Of a DNA stretch of 64,000 bases, positions 25,345-34,126 are shown one piece after another; position 1 is the stretch's first letter, and each line of letters starts with the position of its first letter. The translations under genes were made by a program, and so were the position numbers. The stretch is from JAKVBK01 sp022447275. GTDB lineage: Bacteria; Pseudomonadota; Alphaproteobacteria; Rhodobacterales; Rhodobacteraceae. The stretch covers positions 806,001-870,000 of the forward strand of contig CP138932.1 in the NCBI GenBank assembly GCA_047125605.1, written 5' to 3'. The notes under the pieces were generated by a model that was not told where the DNA came from, ran no database searches, and worked only from the letters and a program-made list of their open reading frames with translations.

Positions 25345-26505
25345 TCAGGGTGTCAGGTAGGGCGTTGGATCTACGGCCTCGAGCCCTTTGCGCACTTCGA
25401 AATGCAGGAAGGCAGGATCACCGCTGCGCACTTTTGCGATGCTCTGGCCCCGGGTGACCACGTCGCCCTTCTTCACGCCAAGATCGTCAAGCCCTGCATA
25501 GACCGTCAAAAGCCCGTCGGAATGGCGCAGCACGAGAATGGGAATGCCATCCGTATCCCGGGTGACAGCCGCCACCGTTCCGGCTGCCGCAGCGCGCACG
25601 GGGGTGCCGGCGGCTACGGCGATGTCGATGCCGTCGCTGCGGCCCTTGCGGAAATCTCGTAGAATCTGGCCCTTCACGGGGGACACCATCTGCGCCTGCT
25701 TGCCGCTCTCGGTGGCAAATTGGCTCAGCCCGGGCGAGGTGGGGGCCTTGGCTTCGGATGCGGACTCGGGCTTGGGCAAGGGCTGCGACGCCGAAGGTGG
25801 TTCGGGCGCGCGCGATTGCCCCCCGGGCGCCGAGACGGGCGGTTGGGGTGCGGTGTCATCCACCTCGGCGATCGGGATCAGAAGGAACTGGCCTTCACGC
25901 AAGGAATAATCGCGCCCGAGCCCGTTCCATTCGGCCAAGCTTTGTAAAGGCACTCCATAGAGGCGCGCGATCGAGAAGGCAGTTTCGCCCCGCTGCACCT
26001 TGTGCCGGATCGGCTCGGTGCCGGTCAGCGGCTTTACGTCAACCGCGGCGGCGCTTGCCCCCGTTTCGCTGGCTTCAGCCCGTTCAATCGCAGTGCCTGC
26101 CAATTGGTTGATATCGACCGACTCGGGCCGGATCGGGCCCACACCAGAGGCGCCAGTCGCAGGGGAAGGCTCGCTCACGCGGCCGGGCAGGGCGATGATT
26201 TCGCCCGCGCGCAGCGACGTACCGTCGGGGATTCCATTGAACCGTGCGAGTTCATCCGGCTTGAGGCCGATCCGGGCTGCCACATCGGCCACGGTATCGC
26301 CGCGCCGGGCAACGACAACCTGATAGCCGGGATAGGAGATGACGCCGCGGCTGTCTTCCTCAGGACGTGGGGCTGTGACCACCCGCACGGCGTCGGACGT
26401 GTCGAATGCGCCAGAGAGATCGCCCCGCAGGTCGAAATCATTGCAGGCTACAAGCGCGGCCAATGCGCTGGTGGCCAGCAACACGCGCAGAGAGGTCCGC
26501 GTCAT
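25345..26505 (-). CDS. nlpD: LysM/LytM lipoprotein, NlpD-like
   Basis: About 386 residues from ATG 26505. The signal peptide ends in a lipobox (Leu-Val-Ala-Cys, Cys21), so it is a lipoprotein. Two LysM modules follow (around 65-115 and 175-220), then a Pro/Ala/Ser linker and a C-terminal LytM (M23) domain. The first metal-binding His is absent (GRSDGIDI instead of His-x-Gly-x-Asp) and the usual Tyr-Ala-His reads Tyr-Ala-Gly; only the final His-Phe-Glu-Val remains. Like E. coli NlpD it is probably a non-catalytic activator of cell-wall amidases at the division site. The order surE-pcm-nlpD is conserved in proteobacteria and supports this name. Confidence 0.85.
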   Translation of the reverse strand: MTRTSLRVLLATSALAALVACNDFDLRGDLSGAFDTSDAVRVVTAPRPEEDSRGVISYPGYQVVVARRGDTVADVAARIGLKPDELARFNGIPDGTSLRAGEIIALPGRVSEPSPATGASGVGPIRPESVDINQLAGTAIERAEASETGASAAAVDVKPLTGTEPIRHKVQRGETAFSIARLYGVPLQSLAEWNGLGRDYSLREGQFLLIPIAEVDDTAPQPPVSAPGGQSRAPEPPSASQPLPKPESASEAKAPTSPGLSQFATESGKQAQMVSPVKGQILRDFRKGRSDGIDIAVAAGTPVRAAAAGTVAAVTRDTDGIPILVLRHSDGLLTVYAGLDDLGVKKGDVVTRGQSIAKVRSGDPAFLHFEVRKGLEAVDPTPYLTP

Positions 26506-26674
26506 GTGTTGATATGCGCGGGTGGGTTTGCAGGAAGCCCCGTTTTGCATCTGCTCAATCCCTTGCTCGTTTGGCGGGCCGAACGGGCGCGCGCCGTGAT
26601 TGCCTGTGTCCGGCGCGGTGGATCGTTGGCTGCCCACCTCTTCCGAACCGTTTGCGCGCGGTGCCCGCACGCCG

Positions 26675-27340
26675 TTATTCTTTGCCCATCCCCTCCATCA
26701 GGGGCACGAAGCGCACACTGCGCAACTCTTCGTAGTCCAACCCCTCTGCCGTGCGGCGTACCTTGATGAGGGTTTGCACCGTATCGGACTGGCCTACGGG
26801 CAGGACCATGGTACCGCCCTCGCGCAATTGGGCCAAGAGGGGGCCGGGCGGATCTTCGGCGGCGGCCGTGAGCAAGATCCGGTCAAAGGGGGCCTGCTCC
26901 GGCAATCCATGGGATCCGTCGCCTGAAAGCGTAATAACATTGGGCAAGCTGAGCGCCTGAAAGAGCTTTTCGGCCGCTTGCGTCAACCGACGGTACCGAT
27001 CCACGGTGTAGACGCGGCGCGCCAGATGCGACAGCACCGCGGCCTGATAGCCTGAACCGGTTCCCACCTCGAGCACGGTGTGGCGCGGACCAACCTCAAG
27101 CGCCTGTGTCATCAGCCCCACGATCGACGGCTGAGAGATCGTTTGCCCACAGGCGATCGGGAGCGGGGTGTCTTCATAGGCGCGGGCTGCAAAGGCGCCC
27201 TGAACAAACAGCCCGCGATCCACCGCCTCCATCGCGCCAAGCACGCGCGTATCCGTCACACCGCGCGAGCGCAGAGTGAACAGGAACTGCATCTTTGCCT
27301 CGGCGTCATATGTGGGCAGGCCGCTGTCGTCATGGGGCAT
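26675..27340 (-). CDS. pcm: Protein-L-isoaspartate O-methyltransferase
   Basis: 221 residues from ATG 27340, 13 bases after the surE stop. SAM motif I VLEVGTGSGYQAAVL and the GQTISQPSIVGLMTQAL segment are diagnostic of Pcm. It methylates isoaspartyl residues in aged proteins so that they can be repaired. The middle gene of surE-pcm-nlpD. Confidence 0.93.
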   Translation of the reverse strand: MPHDDSGLPTYDAEAKMQFLFTLRSRGVTDTRVLGAMEAVDRGLFVQGAFAARAYEDTPLPIACGQTISQPSIVGLMTQALEVGPRHTVLEVGTGSGYQAAVLSHLARRVYTVDRYRRLTQAAEKLFQALSLPNVITLSGDGSHGLPEQAPFDRILLTAAAEDPPGPLLAQLREGGTMVLPVGQSDTVQTLIKVRRTAEGLDYEELRSVRFVPLMEGMGKE

Positions 27341-27353
27341 GGGCGCGCTGTCC

Positions 27354-28145
27354 TCAATCCGTGAAGGTTTGGGCCATGTCCGACAGGGTGTCATCGGCTG
27401 TCAGATCGGCGCGCATGGGGGTAACGGCGATATAGCCGTCAAGATTTGCGTGGGCATCCGTGGCTGCCCCCGAGGGCAGGGTCTGCGAGCTGCCTTGCAC
27501 CCATAGAAACCGCCGCCCGTTCGGAGAGTCCTGCGCCACCATGCGGAACAACGCGCCTTCCCGGCGCCCCTGCCGTACGATTTTTGTGCCTTTCACAGCA
27601 TCTGCGGGCACGGGGGGGAAATTGATGTTGAAGAAGGTGTTGTATCCGGAGGGGTGCGCCCAGCTGGTCTGCTCCAGCAGTTTGCGGATCACGGGGGTGG
27701 CATGGCGGGCGGAGGCTTCAAACGGGTTGTCCAGCCCGACATTGGCTACGCCGTAGTATTGGGACAATGCGAAGCTGGGCACCCCCTGCAACGCGCCTTC
27801 CATCGCAGCCCCCAATGTGCCGGAATACATGGCGTTCTCGGCTGCGTTGTTGCCCCGGTTCACACCAGAGAGGATGAGGTCTGGCAGCGCGCCGTCCATC
27901 ACGTGGTGGATGCCCGCGATGACGCAATCAGCGGGCGCGCCTTCCAGCGCATAACGCGTGGGCGCCAATTGGGTGATCAGGCAGGGCCGTGCATGGGATG
28001 TCAGATGCGCCACACCGGATTGTTCCAGAGACGGGGCCACGGTGTAGACGGTGCCGTCTGCGCCAGCCAACTCTTTGGCAATGTCTTCCATGATGGTCAG
28101 ACCAGGTGCATTGATCCCGTCGTCATTGGTGACAAGTATCTTCAT
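27354..28145 (-). CDS. surE: 5'/3'-nucleotidase SurE
   Basis: 263 residues. N-terminus ILVTNDDGINAPG with the metal-binding Asp pair, SGVNRGNNAAENAMYSGTLGAAMEG with the Ser/Asn ligands, and YNTFFNINFPP are all SurE signatures. It is a metal-dependent phosphatase acting on nucleoside monophosphates and important in stationary phase. Heads the minus-strand operon with pcm and nlpD. Confidence 0.96.
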   Translation of the reverse strand: MKILVTNDDGINAPGLTIMEDIAKELAGADGTVYTVAPSLEQSGVAHLTSHARPCLITQLAPTRYALEGAPADCVIAGIHHVMDGALPDLILSGVNRGNNAAENAMYSGTLGAAMEGALQGVPSFALSQYYGVANVGLDNPFEASARHATPVIRKLLEQTSWAHPSGYNTFFNINFPPVPADAVKGTKIVRQGRREGALFRMVAQDSPNGRRFLWVQGSSQTLPSGAATDAHANLDGYIAVTPMRADLTADDTLSDMAQTFTD

Positions 28146-28402
28146 AGGCCCCGGATCCTTGGTTGTTCATGCACTGCTGAGAGAGCCGTACCGGAACGGG
28201 ACCGCGCTCACAAGCTTATCTGCAGCAAAGCCCTGCCATGATGCCGCGATGCAGCCTGCAAGGATAATTGTTGAAAAAAAATGCGGAACGGGCTTTTCTC
28301 AACAGGCCTGCATTTCCAGGCCGTCTGTTTAGCTGACCGCATTTGCTACGGCACAATTTGACTGGAAATCGTTTGAACCCGTTTGAAGTCTTCGATGTGT
28401 CG

Positions 28403-29674
28403 ATGCCGCCGCATCGCCTTGTGATTTTCCCCCGGTCCGAAGCACCGGGGTATCTCGACGTGGACCCAGAGCGGGATCTGATCCTACTGCGCCACTTGCT
28501 GGACTCCGCTGACCTTGAGCCAACCGTTCGGGCCGATCTGCGCCGCAAGGCCCTGGGCTGGCCGGGCGTGCGCCTTGAAGAAGAAGAAGCAGACGATCAC
28601 GCTATCGTCGTCCAGCGCGTGATAAATGCTCTCGAGGACGGTGTGCTGGTGGCTGCCATCGGTGATGAGGGCGATACCAACCGCCCAACAACACTGGCTG
28701 ATATCCGCGAAATTGGCGCCAAGGATCGCCCCATTGCCGGTGCAAGCCAAAGCACTGCCGTGTCGGGCATGGCCTATTCGGACAAGCTGATGAAAACGCT
28801 GGCGATGGTGCCCGATGAGGTTGGGCGCGAGGCAGGCGCCGCCGCCAAGCGCGAAATAGAGGATCTGTTCTCACCCGCCAATATCGCGGTCACAGCCGGG
28901 GTGTTTATCGTTTGGGCTGGCAGCCATGCTGTGGGGGCGGGCTTTGTCGTCAGTGGCGCGTTGCTTGGGGTCGCGTTGATTTTCGCGGGGCGGGCGGCGC
29001 TCGATGCTTTTGACAAGATTTGGGATTTCTTTGCGACCGTGGAAACCGCCCGCTCCGAGGCGCAACTGCGCACAGCCGCGCGGGCACTTGCTGCCGCGAT
29101 CGCCTTGCTGGGTGTGGCGGGCTTCAGGGCCTTGCTGCGCAAGGTTGCCCCCAAGCGCGCCCGGGGCACGGGCGGGAAGGGGGATGCGGGCGAGAGCACC
29201 TCGTTGAGCCAGATGCAGCGCGGCAAAACAGGCGATGCGGGCACGTCTCTCGAGAGCCGGACCACATCCAATAGCGGTGGTGCATCGGGTTCTCGTACGG
29301 GCCAAAGCTCTGGACAAAAACAGGCCTCGGAGGGCAGGCCGCCCCCGCCAAGCCCGTCGCCAGCGCTGGTCCGGTCCCAAAGGTTGACCGACCACCGTAC
29401 CGGGCGCACGATTACGCGCGATGTTGATCTTCAGCCCACACTGGACCGTATCGCGCGCGGAGAGCGCGCGCCGCGTCGGGTGCACCGCCGCGATGGCACT
29501 GTGCACCGAAACAGAGAAGGCAAGTTGCCGGCCAAGCCTGAGGGCTATTACAGGGAATATCATGTGCCCACGGATGAATTTCGACCACCAGGGCCACAGC
29601 GGATCATCACCGGTGAGGGAGGGGAAGTGTACTATACCCCCAATCACTACGAAAGTTTTCAACGGATTAAGTGA
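28403..29674 (+). CDS. Toxin with C-terminal barnase-like (N1/T1) ribonuclease domain
   Basis: About 423 residues if it starts at ATG 28403; upstream TTG codons at 28343 and 28373 are alternatives. The N-terminal ~110 residues are unfamiliar. A hydrophobic double-helix region follows (about 158-245), resembling the membrane-associated segment seen before toxin domains in polymorphic toxins. Then comes a Gly/Ser/Pro-rich linker and a C-terminal domain of about 90 residues. That domain carries the barnase hallmarks NREGKLP, YYREY, RIITG and NHYESF, which place the catalytic residues at Glu385, Arg400 and His415. There is no signal peptide. The next gene encodes a barstar-like protein and overlaps the stop codon. 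Likely an interbacterial or intracellular RNase effector; the delivery route is unknown. Confidence 0.88.
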   Translation: MPPHRLVIFPRSEAPGYLDVDPERDLILLRHLLDSADLEPTVRADLRRKALGWPGVRLEEEEADDHAIVVQRVINALEDGVLVAAIGDEGDTNRPTTLADIREIGAKDRPIAGASQSTAVSGMAYSDKLMKTLAMVPDEVGREAGAAAKREIEDLFSPANIAVTAGVFIVWAGSHAVGAGFVVSGALLGVALIFAGRAALDAFDKIWDFFATVETARSEAQLRTAARALAAAIALLGVAGFRALLRKVAPKRARGTGGKGDAGESTSLSQMQRGKTGDAGTSLESRTTSNSGGASGSRTGQSSGQKQASEGRPPPPSPSPALVRSQRLTDHRTGRTITRDVDLQPTLDRIARGERAPRRVHRRDGTVHRNREGKLPAKPEGYYREYHVPTDEFRPPGPQRIITGEGGEVYYTPNHYESFQRIK

Positions 29675-30108
29675 GTGACAGCATGACAGCGCGCCTGCCC
29701 TTTGAATATGCAGATCCTGCTTCAGTCCAAACAGCAGGGTTCCGCATCGATTTGCCTGTGCTTCTCGGCGGTAAATCAGGCTTGATGCAGGCCTACGCAA
29801 TGGCATCTCATGCGCCCGGCGCCTATTTCGGGAACAACTGGGATGCATTCTTTGATATACTTTGCGATCTGCGCTGGATCACTGAGCGTGAAGTTCTGAT
29901 CGCACATGCCGATTTGCCGCGATTTGAGGGCGATGACCTGCGCCTGTATCTCGAGACGCTCCGGGATGCGATCTCAGAATGGGCTGAAATCAATCGGGAT
30001 GCCAATGAGAGCGGCGAGGATGGCCCCGACGATCTGCCTTTGCACAATCTGCGCGTTGTTTTTCCTGAGGCGCAGCGCGCCGCAGTCGAGGCTGCGCTTG
30101 GGGCCTGA
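29671..30108 (+). CDS. Barstar-family immunity protein
   Basis: 145 residues from GTG 29671 (overlapping the toxin stop, GTGA); ATG 29683 is an alternative start. The segment YFGNNWDAFFDILCDLRW matches the barstar helix that carries the RNase-contacting Asp residues, and the C-terminal part fits the barstar fold. It should bind and block the active site of the barnase-like domain of the upstream protein. It is longer than Bacillus barstar because of an N-terminal extension and an acidic loop of about 15 residues (NRDANESGEDGPDD). Confidence 0.88.
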   Translation: MSDSMTARLPFEYADPASVQTAGFRIDLPVLLGGKSGLMQAYAMASHAPGAYFGNNWDAFFDILCDLRWITEREVLIAHADLPRFEGDDLRLYLETLRDAISEWAEINRDANESGEDGPDDLPLHNLRVVFPEAQRAAVEAALGA

Positions 30109-30140
30109 CCCGCTGCACGTGAACCCTTCGAAAGGCCTGA

Positions 30141-30776
30141 TTAACCCAGCAAACGCGCGCAGGCCGCCGGTGGCTTCGTAAGTGCCTCGCGGTTTTCGCC
30201 GGGGAAAAACCGAGCGCGCAGGGCGGTGGCCATGGGGGGCGGTTGCAAGATATCCACCTTTGGCCCGGTGTTCACCGTTTCGGCCTGCCAACTGCGGGCC
30301 AGTGCGATTTGTGCAGCTTTCGTGGCCCCGTAGGACCCAAAGAATTTCTCACCCGCACGCGGATCATCGAAAAACAAGGCGCGAGCGCCGTCGCGGGCTT
30401 CCAGCAGCGGTGCGACATAGGCGATCATCATGCGCGTTGCATCGACATTGATCTTCCAGCTTTTTTCCCAGTCCTTCTCGGACACCATGTTCGCGGGGGA
30501 AAGAGGCGCTGCATGGATCGCGGTATGGGCCCACAGGTCCACCCCGCCCCAGCGTTGATGGATCGACAGGCACAAGTGCTGCATCGCGGCACTGTTAGTC
30601 ACATCCATAGGCGCAAGTGTGGCCTCGCCGCCCTTTGCCTTGATGCGATCGTCGAGCTCTTCGAGCCCGCCCACCGTGCGCGCCACGGCAATGATGTGAT
30701 GGTCGGGCGCAAGCGCCTCTGCCAATGCAGCGCCCAGCCCGCGGGAGGCGCCCGTGATCAATGCGATTTTTGTCAT
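30141..30776 (-). CDS. Short-chain dehydrogenase/reductase
   Basis: 211 residues from ATG 30776, short for the family. Cofactor motif ALITGASRGLG at the N-terminus and the catalytic Tyr-x-x-x-Lys as Tyr-Gly-Ala-Thr-Lys are present. The usual Asn-Ala-Gly segment is replaced (WAHTAIHAAPLSP), so the active site is atypical. Substrate unknown. The gene converges on the barstar gene with 32 bases between stops and is followed on its other side by the amt terminator. Confidence 0.82.
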   Translation of the reverse strand: MTKIALITGASRGLGAALAEALAPDHHIIAVARTVGGLEELDDRIKAKGGEATLAPMDVTNSAAMQHLCLSIHQRWGGVDLWAHTAIHAAPLSPANMVSEKDWEKSWKINVDATRMMIAYVAPLLEARDGARALFFDDPRAGEKFFGSYGATKAAQIALARSWQAETVNTGPKVDILQPPPMATALRARFFPGENREALTKPPAACARLLG

Positions 30777-30847
30777 GCAGCGCACATGGATTGTTAGGGG
30801 CCGAAGGTCAAGGCGTCTTGGGGGATGTGGATGGGCCGCGCCCAATG

Positions 30848-30876
30848 AAAAAGGGCGCGCAATGTTTCGCGCGCCC
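30848..30876 (-). terminator. Rho-independent terminator of amt
   Basis: On the minus strand: 8-bp perfect stem GGGCGCGC / GCGCGCCC (30869-30876 and 30853-30860), 8-base loop, then a run of five T (the A-run at 30848-30852 on the plus strand). It lies 26 bases after the amt stop. Confidence 0.85.
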
Positions 30877-30902
30877 GATTGTGCTGTGCTCTGAGGCTGG
30901 GC

Positions 30903-32084
30903 TCAGGACGTCATGTCGTAGGCGCGCTCACCATGGGAGATCAGATCGAGGCCGGTCGCTTCGGTTTCCTCATCGACGCGCAGCGGGAAGATCATGCGGG
31001 TGACCAGAATGATCCCGGTGGTTGTGACGATGGTCCAAACCCCGACAACGGCCAATCCACCCAGTTGGGCAACCCAGGATGCATAACCAAACACGGCAAG
31101 CATGACGATGCCGAACATGCCGCCCACACCGTGCACGGCAAACACGTCGAGCGTGTCGTCGATATTGAAGGTGTTTTTCACGATGCCACACAGTTCCTGG
31201 CACAGGACGCCCGCGACAGCCCCGATAATCACGGCCTCCACAGGACCAACAGAGCCAGAGGCCGGGGTGATCGAGGCGAGGCCTGCAATCGTGCCGGTGA
31301 CCATGCCCACCAGCGAGGCCTTGCCAAAGCGGATGCGTTCCCACAGGGCCCATGTCAGCGATGCGGTGGCCGCCGAGATATGCGTCACGGTCAGGGCCAT
31401 GGCTGCACCGCCATCTGCTGCCAGCTGTGAGCCACCATTGAAGCCGAACCAGCCCACCCACAGCATGGCCGCGCCAATCATCACCATCCCGGGATTGTGC
31501 GGCGGCTTCGACTTGTCCTTGCGCGGGCCAAGCATGGCGGCAAGGATCAAAGCGGCGATGCCCGCCGTCTGGTGCACAACGATGCCGCCGGCAAAGTCAT
31601 TCACGCCATCGGCAAACAGTGACCATTCCGCGCCGGCCAGCAAGCCACCGCCCCAGATCCAATGGGCCACGGGCGCATAGCAGATCAGCATCCACAGGCT
31701 CGAAAACAGCAGGACAAAGCCATAGCTGATACGCTCCACATAGGCGCCCACGATCAATGCGGGGGTGATGATCGCGAAGGTCATCTGGAATGCGAAAAAC
31801 AGAACCTCCGGGATCGTGCCCGACAGGGTGTCGTCATCGATGCCATTGAGAAAGGCCTTATCAAGCCCGCCCCAATAGGCGTTGCCGTCGCCAAAGGCGA
31901 TGGAATAGCCCGCGGCCAGCCAGAGGAAGCTCATCAGGCAGGCGATAGAAAAGCACTGCATGAAGACGCTGAGCACGTTTCGTGCGCGTACCAAGCCGCC
32001 GTAAAACAGGGCGAGGCCCGGCAATGTCATGAAAAGAACCAGCGCCGTGGCGACGATGATCCATGCGGTATCTGCTCCGACCAT
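30903..32084 (-). CDS. amt: Ammonium transporter
   Basis: 393 residues with 11 predicted helices; no cleavable signal is obvious. Family segments are AWIIVATALVLFMTLPGLALFYGGLVR, the VHQTAGIAAL helix with the pore His, and MVMIGAAMLWVGWFGFNGGS with the second pore region. It brings ammonium into the cell. A C-terminal cytoplasmic tail follows. The usual PII gene (glnK) is not adjacent; upstream lies a 301-base AT-rich gap and then purF. Confidence 0.95.
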   Translation of the reverse strand: MVGADTAWIIVATALVLFMTLPGLALFYGGLVRARNVLSVFMQCFSIACLMSFLWLAAGYSIAFGDGNAYWGGLDKAFLNGIDDDTLSGTIPEVLFFAFQMTFAIITPALIVGAYVERISYGFVLLFSSLWMLICYAPVAHWIWGGGLLAGAEWSLFADGVNDFAGGIVVHQTAGIAALILAAMLGPRKDKSKPPHNPGMVMIGAAMLWVGWFGFNGGSQLAADGGAAMALTVTHISAATASLTWALWERIRFGKASLVGMVTGTIAGLASITPASGSVGPVEAVIIGAVAGVLCQELCGIVKNTFNIDDTLDVFAVHGVGGMFGIVMLAVFGYASWVAQLGGLAVVGVWTIVTTTGIILVTRMIFPLRVDEETEATGLDLISHGERAYDMTS

Positions 32085-32385
32085 TGGAGGAATCCCTCTT
32101 GCGTGATTTCGGTGGCACGCTTGTCGCCAACCTTGCGAAGATCGGAAAGTGGGCAGATGGGCAGATTTGTGCTTAATTAGGCATCGAACACAAAAAGACT
32201 AATTAGTAGGCAATTTGAGCGGCTATTGACTTATAAATGATCGCAGAATGGTCAAAATAGCATTTAGGGCGGGATGATCCTAATCCGAACCACACCAACA
32301 GGGATTAGGCAGCACGGCAATGCAATGCTAATTTGCTTAAGAATTCATCGCTTGGCTAAGGGCGCCGCTGCAACGCCGGGTGGAC
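32085..32385 (-). promoter_or_regulatory. AT-rich upstream region of amt
   Basis: 301 bases, clearly richer in A/T than the neighbours (for example the run around 32170-32230), with no gene. It must carry the amt promoter. I looked for a sigma54 (-24/-12) element expected for nitrogen control and found none that is convincing. Confidence 0.5.
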
Positions 32386-33909
32386 TTATTCAGCGGCCGT
32401 TTTCATCTGGAACCCTGCCTGAAGCATGTCCACAGGGGCCACGGGATACTCCCCGGAGAAACATGCATCGCAGTAGCGCGGGGCTTCCGGATCCCGGCCC
32501 TGGGCTTCGCCGACGGCGCGGTACAGCCCGTCAAGACTGATGAATTTCAGGCTGTCGACGCCCAGATGCGTGCACATCTCATCTTCCGACATGGTGGCCG
32601 CGAGAAGCTTTTCACGCTGCGGCGTGTCGACCCCGTAAAAGCACGGCCAAGAGGTGGGCGGCGAGGCAATCCGGAAATGCACCTCTGCAGCGCCCGCATC
32701 GAGGATCATCTCCTTGATCTTTCGCGATGTCGTGCCGCGCACCACGCTGTCATCCACCAGAACAACGCGTTTGCCTCGGATCAAAGCGCGGTTGACGTTC
32801 AATTTGAGGCGCACGCCCATGTTGCGGATCTGCTCGGTGGGTTCGATGAAGGTGCGGCCCATATACTGGTTGCGGATAATGCCCATGGCATAGGGCGTGC
32901 CGCTTTCCTGTGAATATCCGATCGCCGCAGGGGTGCCACTGTCGGGCACCGGACAGACGAGATCCGCCTCAACCGGCGCTTCCCGGGCCAGTTCGACACC
33001 GATCTGGCGGCGTGTCTCATACACCGACTTGCCGCCCAACACGGAATCTGGCCGCGAAAAATAGACGTGTTCGAAAATGCAAAACCGTGATGCGCGCTGC
33101 TCGAACGGGTGGTGGCTGCTGATCTCGCCATCCTCGATCACGACCATTTCGCCCGGTTCGACCTCGCGCAGGAAGTCAGCGCCGATAATGTCCAGGGCGC
33201 ATGTCTCGGATGCCAGCGCATAGCCATCACCGATCTTGCCCAGAACCAGCGGGCGCACGCCCAGAGGATCCCGCACGCCGATCAGCTTGGTGCGCGTCAT
33301 GGCAACCACAGAGAAGGCGCCTTCAACGCGGCGCAGGGCGTCTTTCATCCGTTCAGGCACGGCGCGCTGCAGCGACCGGGCCATCAGATGAATGATGCAT
33401 TCGCTGTCAGACGAGCTTTGGAAGATGGATCCCCGCTCGATCAGTTCCCGGCGCAGGGCGGCGGCATTGGTGATGTTGCCATTATGGGCAATCGCCGCGC
33501 CGCCTGCTGAAAACTCGCCAAAGAAAGGCTGCACGTCGCGGATTGCGGTCTGCCCCTTGGAGCCCGCGGTCGAATAGCGCACGTGGCCAATCGAGAGGCT
33601 GCCGGGCAGGGTTTCCATGAGCCGGGGCGAGGTGAAATTATCGCGCACATAGCCAAAACGGCGCGCCGAGTTGAAGCCGTGTTCGGGATCATATGTCTGA
33701 ATGCCGCCCGCTTCCTGCCCGCGATGTTGCAACGCATGGAGCCCGAGAGCGACGAAATTGGCGGCCTGCTCAACACCAATCACGCCGAAAACGCCGCACT
33801 CTTCCTTGAGCTTATCGCCGTCCACATCGAAAGGATGGGTCGTGATGGGGCTGGCGGTGTCAGTCTCAGGGTCGGTCAAGCTGGCGGGCGACGTATCGGT
33901 ATGGGGCAC
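32386..33909 (-). CDS. purF: Amidophosphoribosyltransferase
   Basis: 507 residues. The nucleophile of the N-terminal amidotransferase domain is Cys38 in KEECGVFGVIG, so a 37-residue propeptide must be removed. The PRPP site VVLVDDSVVRGTT is present. Cysteines in RFCIFEHVYF, SWPCFYGVD and CDACFSGEYP match the four iron-sulfur ligands of the Bacillus subtilis type. It makes phosphoribosylamine, the first committed step of purine synthesis. It is not linked to purCSQ at 8-11 kb. Confidence 0.96.
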   Translation of the reverse strand: MPHTDTSPASLTDPETDTASPITTHPFDVDGDKLKEECGVFGVIGVEQAANFVALGLHALQHRGQEAGGIQTYDPEHGFNSARRFGYVRDNFTSPRLMETLPGSLSIGHVRYSTAGSKGQTAIRDVQPFFGEFSAGGAAIAHNGNITNAAALRRELIERGSIFQSSSDSECIIHLMARSLQRAVPERMKDALRRVEGAFSVVAMTRTKLIGVRDPLGVRPLVLGKIGDGYALASETCALDIIGADFLREVEPGEMVVIEDGEISSHHPFEQRASRFCIFEHVYFSRPDSVLGGKSVYETRRQIGVELAREAPVEADLVCPVPDSGTPAAIGYSQESGTPYAMGIIRNQYMGRTFIEPTEQIRNMGVRLKLNVNRALIRGKRVVLVDDSVVRGTTSRKIKEMILDAGAAEVHFRIASPPTSWPCFYGVDTPQREKLLAATMSEDEMCTHLGVDSLKFISLDGLYRAVGEAQGRDPEAPRYCDACFSGEYPVAPVDMLQAGFQMKTAAE

Positions 33910-34126
33910 GGGCAGGCTCCGAATCTGTGCAGCAGGCGCCTGTGAGGTAGCGCTTTGTGCTCATCCTGTCACGCAATAGTCACGCTTGACCACACACGAG
34001 GCAGCGAATGCCGCGCTTTAATGGACGGTTGAGCCTCTTTTCCGGGCGCTCTGTGGGTTTGACAGGTGTCGCTCGGTGTCGCGCGTAATCTGGCAGGACG
34101 TGCACGACATCGAATATCTCCCTCGA

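Noticed and set aside
32085..32385. Sigma54 promoter for amt
   Set aside because: No TGGCAC-N5-TTGCA-like element with correct spacing was found on the minus strand.
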